A stretch of 64,000 nt of DNA from Variovorax sp. UMC13 (GCF_014170375.1 NZ_LZZW01000023.1:124001-188000), one strand, 5' to 3'; counted from the first letter of the stretch, positions 7,825-16,949 are shown. The notes: generated from the letters alone by a model not told the origin. Made by a program: numbers and translations.

Positions 7825-9240
7825 ATGGCAAAGACCGTCGCCGATGTACTGAAGCTCGTCAAGGAAAACGAGGTCAAGTTCGTCGACTTCCGCTTCACCG
7901 ACACCCGTGGCAAGGAGCAGCACGTGACCGTGCCGGTGTCGCATTTCGATGAAGACAAGTTCACTTCGGGTCATGCGTTCGACGGCTCGTCGATCGCGGG
8001 TTGGAAGGGCATCGAAGCCTCGGACATGCAGCTCATGCCCGACCCGAACACCGCCAACATCGATCCCTTCTTCGAAGAGACGACGCTGATCCTGACCTGC
8101 GACGTGATCGACCCCGCCGACGGCAAGGCCTACGAGCGCGATCCGCGTTCGCTGGCCAAGCGCGCCGAGGCGTACATGAAGGCTTCGGGCCTGGGCGACA
8201 CCGCCTACTTCGGACCGGAACCCGAATTCTTCGTGTTCGACAGCGTGCGCTGGAAGAACGACATGTCGGGCTGCTTCGTCAAGATCGACTCCGAAGAAGC
8301 CTCGTGGAACACCGACAAGGAATACGAGCACGGCAACACGGGCCATCGCCCGGCCGTCAAGGGCGGCTACTTCCCGGTGCCCCCGGTCGACAGCTTCCAG
8401 GACATGCGTTCGGAAATGTGCCTGGTGCTCGAAGCCCTGGGCATCCCGGTCGAAGTGCATCACCACGAAGTGGCCAACGCCGGCCAGATGGAACTCGGCA
8501 CCAAATTCAGCACGCTGATCCAGCGCGCCGACTGGGTCCAGCTGCAGAAGTACGTGATCCAGAACGTGGCCCATGCCTATGGCAAGACCGCCACCTTCAT
8601 GCCCAAGCCCATCGTCGGCGACAACGGCTCCGGCATGCACGTGCACCAGTCGGTCTGGAAGGACGGCAAGAACCTGTTCGCCGGCGACGGCTATGCAGGC
8701 CTGTCGGAATTCGCGCTCCACTACATTGGCGGCATCATCAAGCACGCCCGTGCCCTGAACGCCATCACGAACCCCGGCACCAACAGCTACAAGCGCCTGG
8801 TGCCCGGCTTCGAAGCCCCGGTGAAGCTGGCCTACTCGGCCAAGAACCGTTCGGCATCGATCCGCATCCCGTTCGTGGCCAATCCCAAGGGCCGTCGCGT
8901 CGAGGCACGCTTCCCCGATCCGCTGATGAACCCGTACCTCGGTTTCGCCGCGCTGCTGATGGCCGGCCTCGACGGCGTCGAGAACAAGATCGATCCGGGC
9001 GAAGCCGCCACCAAGGATCTGTACCACCTGCCGCCGGAAGAAGACGCGCTGATCCCGACCGTCTGCCACAGCCTCGACCAGGCGCTGGAAGCACTCGACA
9101 AGGACCGCGCCTTCCTGACCAAGGGTGGCGTGTTCACCGACTCGTACATCGATGCGTACATCGAACTGAAGATGCAGGAAGTCACGCGCATGCGCATGGC
9201 CACGCACCCGGTCGAATTCGACATGTACTACTCGCTGTAA
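7825..9240 (+). CDS. glnA: Glutamine synthetase type I
   Basis: A 471-residue protein of the usual length for bacterial GSI-beta. It joins ammonia to glutamate with ATP in the cytoplasm. The D-G-S-S-I-x-G-W motif near the N-terminus, the N-G-S-G-M-H ATP-binding segment and the N-P-x-x-N-S-Y-K-R-L-V-P-G-x-E-A-P glutamate-binding segment are present. The adenylylation tyrosine is Tyr400 in K-D-L-Y-H-L-P-P-E-E, so activity should be controlled by GlnE. An AGGAG ribosome site precedes the ATG. Transcription is likely from the sigma-54 promoter upstream; a strong terminator follows. Confidence 0.97.
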   Translation: MAKTVADVLKLVKENEVKFVDFRFTDTRGKEQHVTVPVSHFDEDKFTSGHAFDGSSIAGWKGIEASDMQLMPDPNTANIDPFFEETTLILTCDVIDPADGKAYERDPRSLAKRAEAYMKASGLGDTAYFGPEPEFFVFDSVRWKNDMSGCFVKIDSEEASWNTDKEYEHGNTGHRPAVKGGYFPVPPVDSFQDMRSEMCLVLEALGIPVEVHHHEVANAGQMELGTKFSTLIQRADWVQLQKYVIQNVAHAYGKTATFMPKPIVGDNGSGMHVHQSVWKDGKNLFAGDGYAGLSEFALHYIGGIIKHARALNAITNPGTNSYKRLVPGFEAPVKLAYSAKNRSASIRIPFVANPKGRRVEARFPDPLMNPYLGFAALLMAGLDGVENKIDPGEAATKDLYHLPPEEDALIPTVCHSLDQALEALDKDRAFLTKGGVFTDSYIDAYIELKMQEVTRMRMATHPVEFDMYYSL

Positions 9241-9245
9241 CAGGC

Positions 9246-9336
9246 TCGCCCCCAGGCTTCGCGCACTGCGTGTCGCTTCTCCCACCCCCTGCCGGGGGCG
9301 ACACCCGAGGACCGGCGAAGCCGGTTCCCCGGTGTC
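9246..9336 (+). repeat. Dispersed intergenic repeat, copy A
   Basis: About 90 bases that match the reverse complement of positions 12651-12748. Shared blocks are CTTCGCGCACTGCGTGTCGC, a C-rich/G-rich hairpin (ACCCCCTGCCGGGGG here), and CCGGCGAAGCCGGTTCC, itself a hairpin (CCGGC-gaa-GCCGG). It lies between the glnA stop and the glnA terminator. I associate this kind of repeat with Comamonadaceae genomes from memory; its function is unknown. Confidence 0.75.
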
Positions 9337-9384
9337 TCACGAAGGGAGCTTGCGCCACGTGGGTGTGGCGCTGGCGATTTGAAA

Positions 9385-9407
9385 GGACGGCTCCGGCCGT
9401 CCTTTTT
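9385..9407 (+). terminator. Rho-independent terminator for glnA
   Basis: A perfect 7-bp stem GGACGGC / GCCGTCC with a TCCG tetraloop is followed directly by five T residues. It lies 145 bases after the glnA stop and would limit readthrough into the downstream ntrBC block. Confidence 0.85.
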
Positions 9408-9490
9408 CGTTGGAGGGGAACACCGGGGCCGGGCCTTGCTCGAATTGCATCAGAATGCCCTTTGCTTCGCGCCCAGACTTCCCGAGGACC

Positions 9491-9994
9491 ATGAAGAAAC
9501 TACTTTTTCCATTGCTGTTGATTCTTCCGCCCGCCCTGTTGCCGGCCCAGGCCCAGGAGCGCGTCTGGCGCTGCGGCAACGAATACACCAACAACGCCGC
9601 CGACGCCCAGAAGCGCGGCTGCAAGGTCATGGAAGGCGGCAACGTCACCATCGTCCAGGGCGCGCGGCCCCCGGGCGCGGCCGCCTCGTCGGGCGGCGGT
9701 GCCGCGGCGCGCGCGCCGGCCGGCAGCCCGCGCGTCGAGGGTTCGGACCAGCGCGCGCGCGATGGCGAGGCCCGCTCGGTGCTGCAGTCGGAGCTGCGCA
9801 AGGCCGAGGCACGCCAGGCCGAACTGCTCAAGGACTACAACAACGGCGAGCCCGAGAAGCAGGGTGGCGAGGCGCGCAACTATCAGAAGTACCTCGACCG
9901 CGTGGCCGAGATGAAGGCCGAGATCGCGCGCAACGAGAGCGACATCGCCGGCATCCGCCGCGAGATCGGGCGCCTGCCTGCGGCGGCCAACTGA
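9491..9994 (+). CDS. Small exported protein with DUF4124-like N-terminus and coiled coil
   Basis: A 167-residue protein with a clear signal peptide (M-K-K-L-L then a leucine-rich core, cleavage after A-Q-A). The mature N-terminus has the W-R-C-G-N-E-Y-T-N segment seen in small DUF4124-like periplasmic proteins. A glycine/alanine-rich linker and a charged region likely to form a coiled coil (about residues 95-165) follow. Function is unknown. It ends one base before the ntrB start, so it is probably cotranscribed with ntrBC; I recall such a gene in this position in related genomes. Confidence 0.75.
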   Translation: MKKLLFPLLLILPPALLPAQAQERVWRCGNEYTNNAADAQKRGCKVMEGGNVTIVQGARPPGAAASSGGGAAARAPAGSPRVEGSDQRARDGEARSVLQSELRKAEARQAELLKDYNNGEPEKQGGEARNYQKYLDRVAEMKAEIARNESDIAGIRREIGRLPAAAN

Positions 9995-9995
9995 C

Positions 9996-11072
9996 ATGGC
10001 CTTCGGCAAGACCGCCTCTTCGCTCAAACGCTTCCAGCCCTTCGACCTGCTGGCCACGCTCATCGCGGTGGTCAAGGACGACGGCTCGGTGCTGTTCGCC
10101 AACGCCGCGCTCGAGGATGCGCTGGGCACCTCGCGTCGCACGCTCGAGGGCTCGCAGTTCGGCGCCTGCTTCCAAGAACCACAGGTGCTGCGCACCGCCA
10201 TCGACGGCGCGCGCAGCAACGACTTCGCCACCTTGCGCTACGAGGCCTTCCTGCGGCGCGTCAACCATGAACTGATGCCGGTGCAGGTGACGCTGGCGCA
10301 GGGCGACAAGCCGGGCGAACTGATCATCGAGCTCTCGCCGCTCGAGCAGCAGGTGCGCCAGGACCGCGAGGAGCGGCTGATCGACCAGGCGCAGGCCAAC
10401 AAGGAACTGATCCGCAACCTGGCCCACGAGATCAAGAACCCGCTGGGCGGCATCCGCGGCGCGGCGCAGCTGCTGCAGATGGAGGTCGAGTCGCGCGACC
10501 TCATCGAATACACGCAGGTCATCATCCACGAGGCCGACCGTCTGCAGACGCTGGTCGACCGGCTGCTCGCCCCGCACCGCCGCCCGCACGTGGTGGGCGA
10601 CGTGAACATCCACGAGGTCTGCGAGCGCGTGCGTTCGGTGATCCTCGCGGAGTTCCCGCGCGACCTGCACATCGAGCGCGATTTCGACGTGTCGATCCCC
10701 GAGTTCCGAGGCGACCGCGAGCAGTTGATCCAGGCCACGCTGAACATCGTCCACAACGCTGCGCAGGCCCTGGTCGAGCGCCGCGCGGCCGGCGATGCGC
10801 GCATCACTTTCAAGACGCGGATCGCGCGTCAGGTCATCTTCAACAAGCAGTGGTATCGACTGGCATTGGAATTGCATGTCATCGACAACGGACCGGGTGT
10901 ACCCGATGCCATCAAGGACCGCATCTTCTACCCGCTGGTGTCGGGCAGGGACGGCGGAACGGGCCTCGGATTGACGCTGGCGCAGACCTTCGTGCAACAG
11001 CACCATGGGGTGATCGAATGCGACAGCGTGCCCGGCCGGACCGATTTCAAGATATTGATACCGCTGCCCTAG
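9996..11072 (+). CDS. glnL: Nitrogen regulation sensor histidine kinase NtrB
   Basis: A 358-residue soluble kinase. An N-terminal PAS domain (about residues 10-125) is followed by the dimerisation H-box N-L-A-H-E-I-K-N-P with phospho-acceptor His144. The ATP-binding domain shows N (N-I-V-H-N-A-A-Q-A), G1 (D-N-G-P-G-V-P) and G2 (G-G-T-G-L-G-L) boxes. It would phosphorylate or dephosphorylate NtrC under control of PII. No membrane segments are seen, as expected for NtrB. The response-regulator gene starts 22 bases after its stop. Confidence 0.94.
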   Translation: MAFGKTASSLKRFQPFDLLATLIAVVKDDGSVLFANAALEDALGTSRRTLEGSQFGACFQEPQVLRTAIDGARSNDFATLRYEAFLRRVNHELMPVQVTLAQGDKPGELIIELSPLEQQVRQDREERLIDQAQANKELIRNLAHEIKNPLGGIRGAAQLLQMEVESRDLIEYTQVIIHEADRLQTLVDRLLAPHRRPHVVGDVNIHEVCERVRSVILAEFPRDLHIERDFDVSIPEFRGDREQLIQATLNIVHNAAQALVERRAAGDARITFKTRIARQVIFNKQWYRLALELHVIDNGPGVPDAIKDRIFYPLVSGRDGGTGLGLTLAQTFVQQHHGVIECDSVPGRTDFKILIPLP

Positions 11073-11094
11073 CAGCAAGACGACAAGGAGTTGC

Positions 11095-12615
11095 ATGAAG
11101 CCGATCTGGATAGTAGATGACGACCAATCGATCCGCTTCGTGCTGGAGAAGGCATTGCTGCGCGAAGACCTGCCCACGCGCAGCTTCACCAATGCACGCG
11201 AGGTGCTGGCCGCGCTCGAGCTCGCGGACGACGACGAACAGCAGGGCCCGCAGGTGCTGGTGAGCGACATCCGCATGCCGGGCGGCTCGGGCCTCGACCT
11301 GCTCGACAAGATCAAGGCCAAGCACCCCGGCCTGCCGGTCATCATCATGACGGCCTTTTCCGACCTCGACAGCGCGGTCTCGGCCTTCCAGGGCGGCGCC
11401 TTCGAGTACCTGCCCAAGCCCTTCGACCTGCCGCGCGCGGTCGAACTGATCCGCCGCGCCGTCGGCGAGAGCCAGCGCGAGGAAGTGGCCGAGGAGCGCA
11501 TGGCCGCCGCACCCGAGATGCTCGGGCAAGCGCCGGCGATGCAGGACGTGTTCCGCGCCATCGGCCGGCTGGCGCAGAGCAACGTGACGGTGCTGATCAC
11601 CGGCGAATCGGGCTCGGGCAAGGAACTGGTGGCGCGCGCGCTGCACAAGCACTCGCCGCGCGCCAACGGTCCCTTCGTGGCCATCAACACCGCGGCCATT
11701 CCCAAGGACCTGCTGGAGAGCGAACTCTTCGGCCATGAGCGCGGCGCGTTCACCGGCGCGCAGACCATGCGCCGCGGCCGCTTCGAGCAGGCCGAGGGCG
11801 GCACGCTGTTCCTCGACGAAATCGGCGACATGCCCTTCGACCTTCAGACGCGCCTGCTGCGCGTGCTGAGCGACGGCCACTTCTACCGCGTGGGCGGCCA
11901 CAACTCGGTCAAGGCCAACGTGCGCGTGATCGCCGCCACCCACCAGGACCTCGAGCAGCGCGTGAAGCTCGGCGGCTTCCGCGAAGACTTGTTCCATCGG
12001 CTCAACGTGATCCGCCTGCGGCTGCCCGCGCTGCGCGAGCGCGGCGAGGACGTGCCCGCGCTCACGCGCCACTTCCTTCAGCAGAGTGCCAAGCAGTTGG
12101 GCGTCGAGCCCAAGCGCATCTCCGATGCGGCCCTCGCGCAACTCGCGACCTTCGGCTTTCCCGGCAACGTGCGCCAGCTCGAGAACATCTGCCACTGGCT
12201 GACCGTGATGGCGCCGGCGCAGCTGATCGAGACCAAGGACCTGCCACCCGAAGTGATGGCCGCGCCCGCGGCCGATGCCGTGGCGCTGCATGCCCCGGTG
12301 CCGCCACTGGCGGGCCTGGCCGCGGAGCACGACGGCGACGCGCCCTTTGCCGCCATCGCGGCGCCGGCCGCATCCGTCATCGCACCCGAGACCGCCACCG
12401 CCGCGGAGTGGGAAGGCGGGCTGGAGCTCGAGGCGCAGCGCCTGCTGTCGGCTGGCCACACCGATGTCTGGGAGGTGCTGTCGCGTCGCTTCGAATCGCG
12501 CCTGATCCTCACCGCACTGGCCAACACGCGCGGCCGCCGCATCGAGGCCGCGCAGAAGCTCGGCATCGGCCGCAACACCATCACCCGCAAGATCCAGGAG
12601 CTGGGGCTGGAGTAA
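11095..12615 (+). CDS. glnG: Nitrogen regulation response regulator NtrC
   Basis: A 506-residue sigma-54 activator. The receiver domain carries Asp58 in V-S-D-I-R-M-P. The AAA+ domain has Walker A G-E-S-G-S-G-K-E (170-177) and the sigma-54-contacting G-A-F-T-G-A loop (217-222). The Fis-type helix-turn-helix at the C-terminus includes A-A-Q-K-L-G-I-G-R-N-T-I-T-R-K. The linker between AAA+ and HTH (about residues 385-450) is long and alanine-rich. It would activate glnA from the enhancer-like site at 7681. The partner kinase is directly upstream. Confidence 0.95.
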   Translation: MKPIWIVDDDQSIRFVLEKALLREDLPTRSFTNAREVLAALELADDDEQQGPQVLVSDIRMPGGSGLDLLDKIKAKHPGLPVIIMTAFSDLDSAVSAFQGGAFEYLPKPFDLPRAVELIRRAVGESQREEVAEERMAAAPEMLGQAPAMQDVFRAIGRLAQSNVTVLITGESGSGKELVARALHKHSPRANGPFVAINTAAIPKDLLESELFGHERGAFTGAQTMRRGRFEQAEGGTLFLDEIGDMPFDLQTRLLRVLSDGHFYRVGGHNSVKANVRVIAATHQDLEQRVKLGGFREDLFHRLNVIRLRLPALRERGEDVPALTRHFLQQSAKQLGVEPKRISDAALAQLATFGFPGNVRQLENICHWLTVMAPAQLIETKDLPPEVMAAPAADAVALHAPVPPLAGLAAEHDGDAPFAAIAAPAASVIAPETATAAEWEGGLELEAQRLLSAGHTDVWEVLSRRFESRLILTALANTRGRRIEAAQKLGIGRNTITRKIQELGLE

Positions 12616-12650
12616 TCCGCCTTTTCCTCGGTACCTGTGCGCCTGTGCGT

Positions 12651-12748
12651 GGAACACCGCGGAACCGGCTTCGCCGGGCCGCCGGTGTTGCCCCCTTGAG
12701 GGGGAGGGCGAAGCGACACGCAGTGCGCGAAGCCCTTCGGGGGTGGGC
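12651..12748 (-). repeat. Dispersed intergenic repeat, copy B (inverted relative to copy A)
   Basis: Read on the minus strand this stretch repeats the order of blocks seen at 9246-9336: C-rich start, CTTCGCGCACTGCGTGTCGC, a CCCCC/GGGGG hairpin and CCGGCGAAGCCGGTTCC. Differences lie mainly in the loop regions. The copies flank the small-protein/ntrB/ntrC block in inverted orientation. Confidence 0.75.
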
Positions 12749-12752
12749 TAAT

Positions 12753-13283
12753 TCAGCGGCTTCTTTGCCCCAGCGTGCGCGAGTCGAGCTGGAAGTTGCC
12801 GCTCTTGTCCCAGAGCCAGGTGTCGACGTAGGTGTGCGCGCCCAGCTTGCCCGGCGGGGGCAGCGGTGACGCCTTGCGGATCAGTTCGGCAATCATCTCC
12901 GGCACCTCGGGCGCATGGCTCGGTCGCCGGCTGAAGCCCACGTTGAGCACCTTGCCGGTGGCGTCGATGTCGGTCTCGACCACCACCACCGCGTAGACCA
13001 AGGGCGGGATCTTCCCCTTGTAGATGCGCGTCGGGTAGGCCTTGTAGATCTGGCCCGAACCCAGCTTGCGGTAGGCGCGCACGGCCGGGGTCTGGTTGGT
13101 GATCAGCCGCACGGGCTCGACCGTGGAGGTCGGCGCGATGGCGGTCTCGGCCTCGGCGGCCGCGCCGGGCGTGACCTCTGCATCGGGCGGCGCCACCGCG
13201 GGCCTCAGCGGCGCACAGCCGGCCAGCAGGGCGGCCACGATCGCAACGACTGCTGCAAGGTGCCGGCCGTGCGTGGCACGCAT
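12753..13283 (-). CDS. Lipoprotein with TonB C-terminal-like domain
   Basis: A 176-residue protein. The lipobox L-L-A-G-C near residue 22 follows a hydrophobic stretch, so it should be lipidated and exported. After an alanine/proline-rich linker the C-terminal 110 residues resemble a TonB C-terminal/energy-transducer fold (V-Y-A-V-V-V-V-E-T-D-I-D-A-T-G-K-V). It lacks the N-terminal transmembrane helix of real TonB, so a structural role is more likely than energy transduction. The start lies 4 bases after the exonuclease III stop, suggesting an operon. Confidence 0.7.
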   Translation of the reverse strand: MRATHGRHLAAVVAIVAALLAGCAPLRPAVAPPDAEVTPGAAAEAETAIAPTSTVEPVRLITNQTPAVRAYRKLGSGQIYKAYPTRIYKGKIPPLVYAVVVVETDIDATGKVLNVGFSRRPSHAPEVPEMIAELIRKASPLPPPGKLGAHTYVDTWLWDKSGNFQLDSRTLGQRSR

Positions 13284-13287
13284 GGCG

Positions 13288-14073
13288 TCAGTCCGCCTGG
13301 TCCAGCGTCAGCACGACGGGCGCATGGTCGCTGGGCTTCTCCCACTTGCGCGGCACGCGGTCGATGATGCAGCCCACGGCGCGCGGCACCAGCGGTGCGC
13401 TCACCAGGATGTGGTCGATGCGCAGGCCGCGGTTCTTCTGGTAGCCCAGCATGCGGTAGTCCCACCACGAGAAGCTCTTCTCGGGTTGCTCGAACAGTCG
13501 GAAGGCATCGGTGAGCCCCAGCGCGAGCAGCGCGCGGAAGTGATCGCGTTCCTCGGTCGTGTGGTGGATGGTTTCCTTCAGGCCGACCGGGTCGAAGCTG
13601 TCGCGGTCCTCCAGCACGATGTTGAAGTCGCCCAGCAGCACGAGGTTCGGATGCGCTGCCATCTCCGCCGCGAGCCAGCCGCGCAGCGCGTCGAGCCAGC
13701 GCATCTTGTAGGCGAACTTGTCGCTGCCCGGCGCCTGGCCGTTGACGAAGTAGCCGTTGACGACGCGCAACGGGCCGTGCGCCGTGTCGACGGTGGCGCT
13801 GATCACGCGCGAATGCTCGTCGGTGAAGCCGCCGATGTTCTTCGCCACATTGCTCACCGGCGCGCGGCTGAGGATCGCCACGCCGTTGTAGGTCTTCTGG
13901 CCGAAGTAGGCGGCCTGGTAGCCGGCCGACTGCAGCACGTCGAGCGGGAATTTGTCGTCGCTCATCTTGAGCTCCTGCAGGCACAGCACGTCGACGGGGT
14001 TGGCGATCAGCCAGTCGAGCACGTGCTGCAGGCGAGCGGTGAGCGAGTTGACGTTCCAGGTGGCTATTTTCAT
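13288..14073 (-). CDS. xth: Exodeoxyribonuclease III
   Basis: A 261-residue AP endonuclease / 3'-5' exonuclease of the Xth family, acting in base excision repair. Family motifs are in order: M-K-I-A-T-W-N-V-N-S-L at the N-terminus, L-Q-E-L-K with the metal-binding Glu, the G-D-F-N-I segment in the middle, D-Y-R with the active Tyr region, and the C-terminal S-D-H-A-P-V with the catalytic His. The ATG at 14073 is chosen because the family begins with this sequence. Confidence 0.93.
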   Translation of the reverse strand: MKIATWNVNSLTARLQHVLDWLIANPVDVLCLQELKMSDDKFPLDVLQSAGYQAAYFGQKTYNGVAILSRAPVSNVAKNIGGFTDEHSRVISATVDTAHGPLRVVNGYFVNGQAPGSDKFAYKMRWLDALRGWLAAEMAAHPNLVLLGDFNIVLEDRDSFDPVGLKETIHHTTEERDHFRALLALGLTDAFRLFEQPEKSFSWWDYRMLGYQKNRGLRIDHILVSAPLVPRAVGCIIDRVPRKWEKPSDHAPVVLTLDQAD

Positions 14074-14268
14074 GGCGTAAAAGATGTTGCATATCGATGG
14101 CTTGCACGCACCGATCTTCGAGGGAGCGATCCTGGCTGCCGCATCGCTTCGTGGGCCGATGCGGGCGCCGGGCACCCGCCCATCCTAGCGCTCCCCGGGC
14201 GCCAGGTGCGGGTTGCCGGAGGTTTGGAAGCGATGGGCCGGGTGAGGGCCGCCGACAGCGGCGCGCCC

Positions 14269-14943
14269 TCAGGGCTTGAAGGCCGTCCAGCCCTTGAAGC
14301 TCAGTCCCGCATAGAACAGCTCGACGTTCGAGAACCCCGCCGCGTACAGCAGCGCCACGTCCTGTTCCGGCGAGAGCACGGGCAGGCGCTCCTTGATCGC
14401 TGCGATGCTGCTCCGGGCCCGCGCCGCGGGCACGCCGGAGGCGATCGCGAAGGCGGCGTTGCGCGCGAGCCATCGGTCCTTGCCGGGATCGTCGTCGGCA
14501 AAGCTGTGGTGCGCGACGACCAGGGGCGCGCCGGGCCGGAGCCGGCGATGGATCTGGGCCAGGGTCTCGCGGCGCTCGGTGGCCGGCAGGAAGTGCAGCG
14601 TGAGCAGGCAGGTCGCGGCGTCGAAGGGGCCTTCGGGCGCGCTGTCGATGTAGCCCTCGTGCCAACGCACGCGCGAGGCGAGGGGGCCCAGCGTGGTGCG
14701 CGCCAGCGCAAGCATTTCCGCGGACGGGTCCACGCCATCGAATTGCCAGGCCGGCTGCAGCTCGGCAAAAGCCTTCAGTTCCAGCCCACCGCCGGCGCCG
14801 AGCACCAGCACCCGCGCATCGGCGGGTGCACGCTCGGCCATCAGCACGCTTGCCATCTTGTGAAGGTCGCGCAGGCCGGGAACCAGCCGCGCGGTCTTGT
14901 CGGCGTAGCCCGAGACAAGGGTCGGATCGGAGAACGGCGTCAT
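14269..14943 (-). CDS. Class I SAM-dependent methyltransferase
   Basis: A 224-residue cytoplasmic methyltransferase. The SAM-binding motif I is V-L-V-L-G-A-G-G-G-L-E near residue 46, followed by the acidic D-G-V-D-P-S motif II and the C-L-L-T-L-H-F-L motif IV/V region. No domain beyond the Rossmann fold is visible, so the substrate is unknown. The ATG at 14943 is chosen because the conserved domain begins soon after. A stretch of about 195 bases without a gene (14074-14268) separates it from xth; I see nothing convincing there. Confidence 0.82.
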   Translation of the reverse strand: MTPFSDPTLVSGYADKTARLVPGLRDLHKMASVLMAERAPADARVLVLGAGGGLELKAFAELQPAWQFDGVDPSAEMLALARTTLGPLASRVRWHEGYIDSAPEGPFDAATCLLTLHFLPATERRETLAQIHRRLRPGAPLVVAHHSFADDDPGKDRWLARNAAFAIASGVPAARARSSIAAIKERLPVLSPEQDVALLYAAGFSNVELFYAGLSFKGWTAFKP

Positions 14944-15077
14944 GCGAGATGGCCCTCCGACGGCATGCGCAGGTGGCGCGTGACAGTGCGCGTCCGGAGG
15001 CTTTTGAATATCATGCAACTTATGATGTTGCATCAAACGCTGAATGTCAAGAAACGGCCTGGCCCGGCTTCGCGGCC

Positions 15078-15296
15078 TCAGCGGGTTTCGCGTCGGCTCT
15101 CGAAAGCCTGTTGACGCTGCGCGATCACCAGCGCATCCATCGCCCGTTTGGAGGCCAGGAAATCGGTGCCGCAGGTGCGGCAGCGGTAGGCCCTGATGCC
15201 GGGCAGCAGCCTCATCCAGAAGCTGCGTTCCATGCGGTCGGCCGCGACCGGCTCGCATGCGCATCTCAACCCTGGAAACTTCTTGTGCAACGCCAT
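15078..15296 (-). CDS. Small protein with a CxxC zinc-ribbon-like motif
   Basis: A 72-residue protein with two cysteine groups, C-A-C near residue 12 and Y-R-C-R-T-C-G-T-D-F around residue 38. This suggests half or all of a small zinc ribbon. It begins with a normal ATG. Function is unknown; no partner gene is obvious. The region between its start and the reductase gene (15297-15465) shows nothing I can assign. Confidence 0.55.
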   Translation of the reverse strand: MALHKKFPGLRCACEPVAADRMERSFWMRLLPGIRAYRCRTCGTDFLASKRAMDALVIAQRQQAFESRRETR

Positions 15297-15465
15297 TTCG
15301 CCATCTTCCCGATTGAACCTGCCTGACCGTTGTCAGGAGAAGGGGCGCGATGCTAGCGTAGCTTCAAGTAACGAACATGTCGGTTCCGAGACGACGCCGA
15401 AGGGCCGGGATCGGCCTGCGCGGACGGCACCGCGGGGCGCACTTTTTCCCGGGTGCTGCAGCCTT

Positions 15466-16410
15466 TCAGACGCCTTGCGCAAGCGCGATGCGGCGAAGAA
15501 AGGCCGCGACGTCATCGGTCGGGATGCCCTTCCTGGCGTTGTAGGTGATGCCCGGGTCCCAGGCGACGCCGGGTTCTTCGGCGAAGGCCAGCCGGTACTT
15601 GCGCATCACGTCCTCGGGCTGTCGCGCCAGGTCCTGCCGGAGCCTCTCGACCGTCCATTCCGTGCGCGCGACTTTTGTCTGGAAGACCTGCTCGACCAGG
15701 TCGGCCAGGCGGCCGTAGCTGAGGGTCTCGCCGGCGGTGAAGAAGATCCGGTTCGTGTCGGGCGCATGGGTGAAGAGGATGTCCGCCGTCAGCTTGCCGA
15801 TGTCCTCGGCCGTCGTCACGGTCACGCGGGTGTCCCAGCTGCCCAGCGCATGGACGCTCATCTGCTGGAGGTTCGCGACACCGAAGGCCGGCTCGAACAG
15901 GAAGCTGGTGAACATCCCGGTCGAGACGATGGTCCAGCAGCTCGCCTGCTGTGCGCGCAGCAGGGCGCGCACCGCGATCTGTTCGTCGAAGATGCCGCCG
16001 CCGCTGCCGGCTTCGATCGTGTCGTAGTCGACGCCGAATTGCCACGGCACGTAGCGCTCGACGCCTGCCCCCAGGGCCGCGGTCGTGAGCTTGAGCTGCG
16101 TGCCCGGGCCGCCGACGAAGCCCGTGCAATTGACCACGGTCTGGAACGGCCGGAAGACCTCGGCGAGTGCCGATGCGCTCGCCGTGGCGATGTCGGCGTA
16201 GACCGGGGTCACGTCGAGCTGCGCCAGCGCTGCCAGCACCGTGCGCCGGGCGGGCGTGGGCGAGGGCGCCGCGTCGGGCCGCAGCAGCGCGCTGATGCAG
16301 GTGCCTGCCGGACCCGCGCGGGCGGCGAGCGCGCGGATCACGCTCAGTCCCAGTTCTCGGGTGCCGACGACCAGGATGCGGGGGATGATGGGGGCGCGGC
16401 CATGCTGCAT
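15466..16410 (-). CDS. NmrA/isoflavone-reductase-like NAD(P)-dependent reductase
   Basis: A 314-residue protein of the atypical short-chain dehydrogenase group. The N-terminal nucleotide-binding motif I-L-V-V-G-T-R-E-L-G departs from the usual GxxGxxG. The Y-V-P-W-Q-F-G segment in the middle and the later V-T-T-A-E-D-I-G-K segment are typical of NmrA/aromatic alcohol reductases. The start at 16410 is supported by an AGGAGAA site six bases upstream. It is transcribed divergently from an HxlR regulator 64 bases away, a common pair in which the regulator senses an electrophile or redox stress. Confidence 0.8.
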   Translation of the reverse strand: MQHGRAPIIPRILVVGTRELGLSVIRALAARAGPAGTCISALLRPDAAPSPTPARRTVLAALAQLDVTPVYADIATASASALAEVFRPFQTVVNCTGFVGGPGTQLKLTTAALGAGVERYVPWQFGVDYDTIEAGSGGGIFDEQIAVRALLRAQQASCWTIVSTGMFTSFLFEPAFGVANLQQMSVHALGSWDTRVTVTTAEDIGKLTADILFTHAPDTNRIFFTAGETLSYGRLADLVEQVFQTKVARTEWTVERLRQDLARQPEDVMRKYRLAFAEEPGVAWDPGITYNARKGIPTDDVAAFLRRIALAQGV

Positions 16411-16474
16411 GGATTCTTCTCCTGTGAAAATCGGCAGTTGGACCCGGAACCCCCGGGCAAAAGAAGGCACACGC

Positions 16475-16921
16475 GTGATACCGCCAGAAAAAGTCGAGCA
16501 GTTGATCCAGCAGTCGCATGCCGTCTGCGCCGCGCTGAGCGACGACGACGACGGACTCAAGCGCGAGTTGCTCGCGCACGCCGGCAACCGATGGTCGCTC
16601 GGTGTGGTCCATACCCTGGGCGTGTCGGGCCGTCTCCGGCATGCCGATCTGGGACGTCGACTGGCGGGCGTGACCCAGCGGATGCTGACGCGCACGCTGC
16701 GGCAGCTGGAGCGGGATGGCCTGGTGCTGCGTTTCGACCACCGTGAAACGCCGCCCCGCGTCGAGTACGAGCTGACGATCCTGGGCCGCGAACTGCTCTG
16801 CCAGATGATCCCGTTGTGGACCTGGGTGATCGAGAACGCCGACGGCATCCGCGCACAACGCCGAGCTTTCGACGCGGCGCAACCTGCCGAGCGTGCAGTG
16901 CCGCAGGAAGGCGCGCCGTAA
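16475..16921 (+). CDS. HxlR-family transcriptional regulator
   Basis: A 148-residue DNA-binding protein with one winged-helix domain. It shows the family pattern G-N-R-W-S-L-G-V-V near residue 30, then Q-R-M-L-T-R-T-L-R-Q-L-E-R-D-G-L-V as recognition helix and wing, and P-P-R-V-E-Y-E-L-T. The GTG at 16475 is used because an AAGAAGG ribosome site lies 7 bases before it. It probably controls the divergent NmrA reductase. One cysteine (Cys17) before the HTH could be a sensor residue, as in some members; that is inference. Confidence 0.85.
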   Translation: MIPPEKVEQLIQQSHAVCAALSDDDDGLKRELLAHAGNRWSLGVVHTLGVSGRLRHADLGRRLAGVTQRMLTRTLRQLERDGLVLRFDHRETPPRVEYELTILGRELLCQMIPLWTWVIENADGIRAQRRAFDAAQPAERAVPQEGAP

Positions 16922-16949
16922 CCGGTTCAGGCCACGCAGTTGCCTGAGC

